A stretch of DNA of 6,794 nucleotides from Alphaproteobacteria bacterium (lineage in GTDB: Bacteria; Pseudomonadota; Alphaproteobacteria; Puniceispirillales; Puniceispirillaceae), in contig WTJO01000052.1 in assembly GCA_011524805.1 (NCBI GenBank), positions 1-6,794 on the forward strand. The letters run 5' to 3'. Each line of letters opens with the position of its first letter. Within the stretch, counting starts at the first letter, position 1. Below, piece by piece: positions 5,262-6,794 of the stretch. The notes under the pieces were generated by a model, which did not search any database, was not told the DNA's origin, and saw nothing but the letters and a program-made list of their open reading frames with translations. A program made the position numbers and the translations under genes.

Positions 5262-6794
5262 AGAAACTGAACCGCGACATCTTTTTCAAACAGGCTGATT
5301 AACTGTCTGTATCTGGCAGAATTATCAGATGATAAATCTGTATCTGCCTCGATAATGCTGTTTGCCTGTGTGCGTGCCAGTGCAATCAGTTCAGCATGTT
5401 CTGCCAGATCTGCCAAACTAAATTCTGGCAGACCCGACTGTCTTTGGCCAAGCACTTCCCCCGGTCCCCTCAGGCGTAAATCTTCTTCTGCAATCAAGAA
5501 GCCATCATTGGTCTGGCGCATGATGTTAAGTCTGGACTGGGCTGTTTCGCTTAACGGGCCTTTATATAATAATAGGCATGACGAGGCTGTATTGCCTCTG
5601 CCAACACGCCCGCGAAGCTGATGAAGCTGGGCAAGGCCAAAGCGCTCTGCATGTTCGATAATGATAATACTTGCCTCTGGCACATCAACCCCAACCTCAA
5701 TCACGGTTGTGGCCACCAGAAGCTGGCTGGTGCCCTCTGAAAAGGCTGCCATGGCCATTTCACGTTCGGCAGGTTTCATTTTGCCATGCGCCAGCGTGGG
5801 TTTTGCCTCAGGCATAAGGCGAGATAATAGCTGGTGTCTGCTTTCGGCAGCTTCATAGTCGGACAGTTCTGAATCTTCTACCAGCGGACATATCCAGTAG
5901 GCGCGGCCACCAGATGCAACAGCCCCTTTCAGCCGCGTAATCACATCATCAATTCTATCCTGGCTGACAAGCGCTGTTTTGATTTCCTGCCGGCCTTTTG
6001 GCTTTTCATCTAGATAGGAGGTTGTTAAATCGCCATAGGCTGTCATTGACAGGGTGCGCGGAATAGGGGTAGCTGTCATCACCAGTACATCTGTGCCTTT
6101 GCCCTTCTGGCCAAGCACAAGGCGCTGTCTTACGCCAAATCGATGCTGTTCATCAACCACAGCCAGTCCCAGATCGGCAAACGCCACATCATCAGATAAT
6201 AAAGCATGGGTGCCGATAATTATCTGCATCTCGCCTGATTTAAGCTGCTCGTTAATGCATGTCTTATCAGAAGCTTTCATCGCGCCAATCAGCAGGCCTG
6301 TGCTAAGTGGTGTATCTGCCAGAATGGCAGAAATTGTCTCAAAATGCTGTTTGGCCAGAATTTCGGTAGGAGCAAGCAATGCGGCCTGTGTGCCTGCTTC
6401 GGCAGCTTCTACCATCGCCAGAAGCGCAATCAGGGTTTTGCCAGCCCCTACATCTCCTTGCAGAAGTCGCAACATACGGGTGGGGGCAGACATATCTGCC
6501 AGAATTTCGGACATTACCCGCTTTTGCGCCCCTGTCATCTCATAGGGCAAAGAATGAATTATCTGCTCTCTTAGCGTGCCAGCACTTTTCAGGGTGCGGC
6601 CAGCCTCATCATGGCGTGTCTGGCGCCGTATCATATGCAGGGCAATCTGGTTTGCCAGTAACTCATCATAGGCTAGTCTGGCGCGGGCTGGCGCATGCGC
6701 CATCAAATCAGCTTCTTTTTCGGGATGGTGCGCCATATTCATGGCAGAGGCAAAATCAGGCCAGCCTTTCTGTGTTAGCAGTTCGGCTGGAATC
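5249..6794 (-). CDS. recG: ATP-dependent DNA helicase RecG (5' end outside the window)
   Basis: RecG is a superfamily 2 helicase that reverses stalled replication forks and moves branched DNA such as Holliday junctions and R-loops. The frame is open to the window edge; the first in-frame ATG (6742) is internal, since upstream codons continue family-like sequence (ELLTQKGWPDFASAM). 514 residues are visible, against about 690 in full-length RecG, so most of the N-terminal wedge domain is missing from view. In order from the ATG at 6742 (add 17 for the visible fragment): APARARLAYDELLANQ (17-32), the Q-motif-like LPYEMTGAQ (65-73), Walker A GDVGAGKT (96-103), APTEILAKQH (124-133), DEQHRFG (197-203, the RecG form of the DExH box), TATPIPRTL (223-231), ATTVIEVGVDVPEAS (344-358), QLHQLRGRVGRG (372-383, motif VI) and the TRG region DLRLRGPGEVLGQRQSG (421-437). 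The C-terminal end FLASG is complete. All ATPase motifs are intact. Confidence 0.97.
   Translation of the reverse strand, partial: IPAELLTQKGWPDFASAMNMAHHPEKEADLMAHAPARARLAYDELLANQIALHMIRRQTRHDEAGRTLKSAGTLREQIIHSLPYEMTGAQKRVMSEILADMSAPTRMLRLLQGDVGAGKTLIALLAMVEAAEAGTQAALLAPTEILAKQHFETISAILADTPLSTGLLIGAMKASDKTCINEQLKSGEMQIIIGTHALLSDDVAFADLGLAVVDEQHRFGVRQRLVLGQKGKGTDVLVMTATPIPRTLSMTAYGDLTTSYLDEKPKGRQEIKTALVSQDRIDDVITRLKGAVASGGRAYWICPLVEDSELSDYEAAESRHQLLSRLMPEAKPTLAHGKMKPAEREMAMAAFSEGTSQLLVATTVIEVGVDVPEASIIIIEHAERFGLAQLHQLRGRVGRGNTASSCLLLYKGPLSETAQSRLNIMRQTNDGFLIAEEDLRLRGPGEVLGQRQSGLPEFSLADLAEHAELIALARTQANSIIEADTDLSSDNSARYRQLISLFEKDVAVQFLASG

Noticed and set aside
6054..6545. 163-codon open frame on the + strand, opposite recG
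   Set aside because: It lies wholly inside recG, whose helicase motifs are intact on the other strand, and its product is a Ser/Ala/Arg-rich composition typical of an antisense shadow. No ribosome binding site or family motif is visible. The same holds for the other long antisense frames in trkA, dat, mazG and the phosphatase gene.

Overview
The window looks like a piece of an alphaproteobacterial chromosome of moderate G+C. It holds seven largely complete housekeeping genes or gene pieces plus a short tail of an eighth, with almost no spare DNA. The case for an alphaproteobacterium rests on three things: the order ntrX tail - trkA - D-amino-acid transaminase - hfq, the alphaproteobacterial style of the Hfq protein (RKQ rim, one extra residue before YKHAIS), and the tandem-domain TrkA. 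A marine lineage is possible, but the sequence alone does not settle genus or order. I see no mobile element, CRISPR array, tRNA, rRNA or phage gene.

Left part (1-3534, all + strand): the last 12 codons of a gene whose end resembles the Fis-type DNA-binding tail of the response regulator NtrX; then trkA (NAD-binding subunit of a Trk potassium channel), a D-amino-acid transaminase, hfq (RNA chaperone), and an inositol-monophosphatase-family enzyme whose start codon lies inside the end of hfq. The first gaps are 56 and 63 bases, the third is 72 bases, and the last junction is an 11-base overlap. This suggests one long operon, perhaps with an internal promoter before hfq. In many bacteria hflX follows hfq; here the phosphatase holds that place.

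Middle part (3550-4556): mazG (house-cleaning NTP pyrophosphohydrolase) lies on the - strand and converges on the phosphatase gene with only 15 bases between the stops. A 188-base A+T-rich divergent region separates mazG from the next gene. It carries a good promoter candidate toward the right, a weaker one toward mazG, and a 9-base inverted repeat.

Right part (4557-6794): a two-pass DUF502 membrane protein on the + strand runs tail to tail into recG (branch-migrating DNA helicase, - strand, its 5' end outside the window). Their stop codons share the palindrome CTAG, and a hairpin followed by a T-tract, reading on the - strand, sits exactly on this junction as a likely recG terminator.

I do not see convincing evidence for an undescribed multi-gene system. 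The more unusual points are the gene-end terminator shared with two stop codons, the hfq-phosphatase overlap in place of hflX, the A-rich leader of hfq, and the altered C-terminal metal-site motif of the phosphatase.
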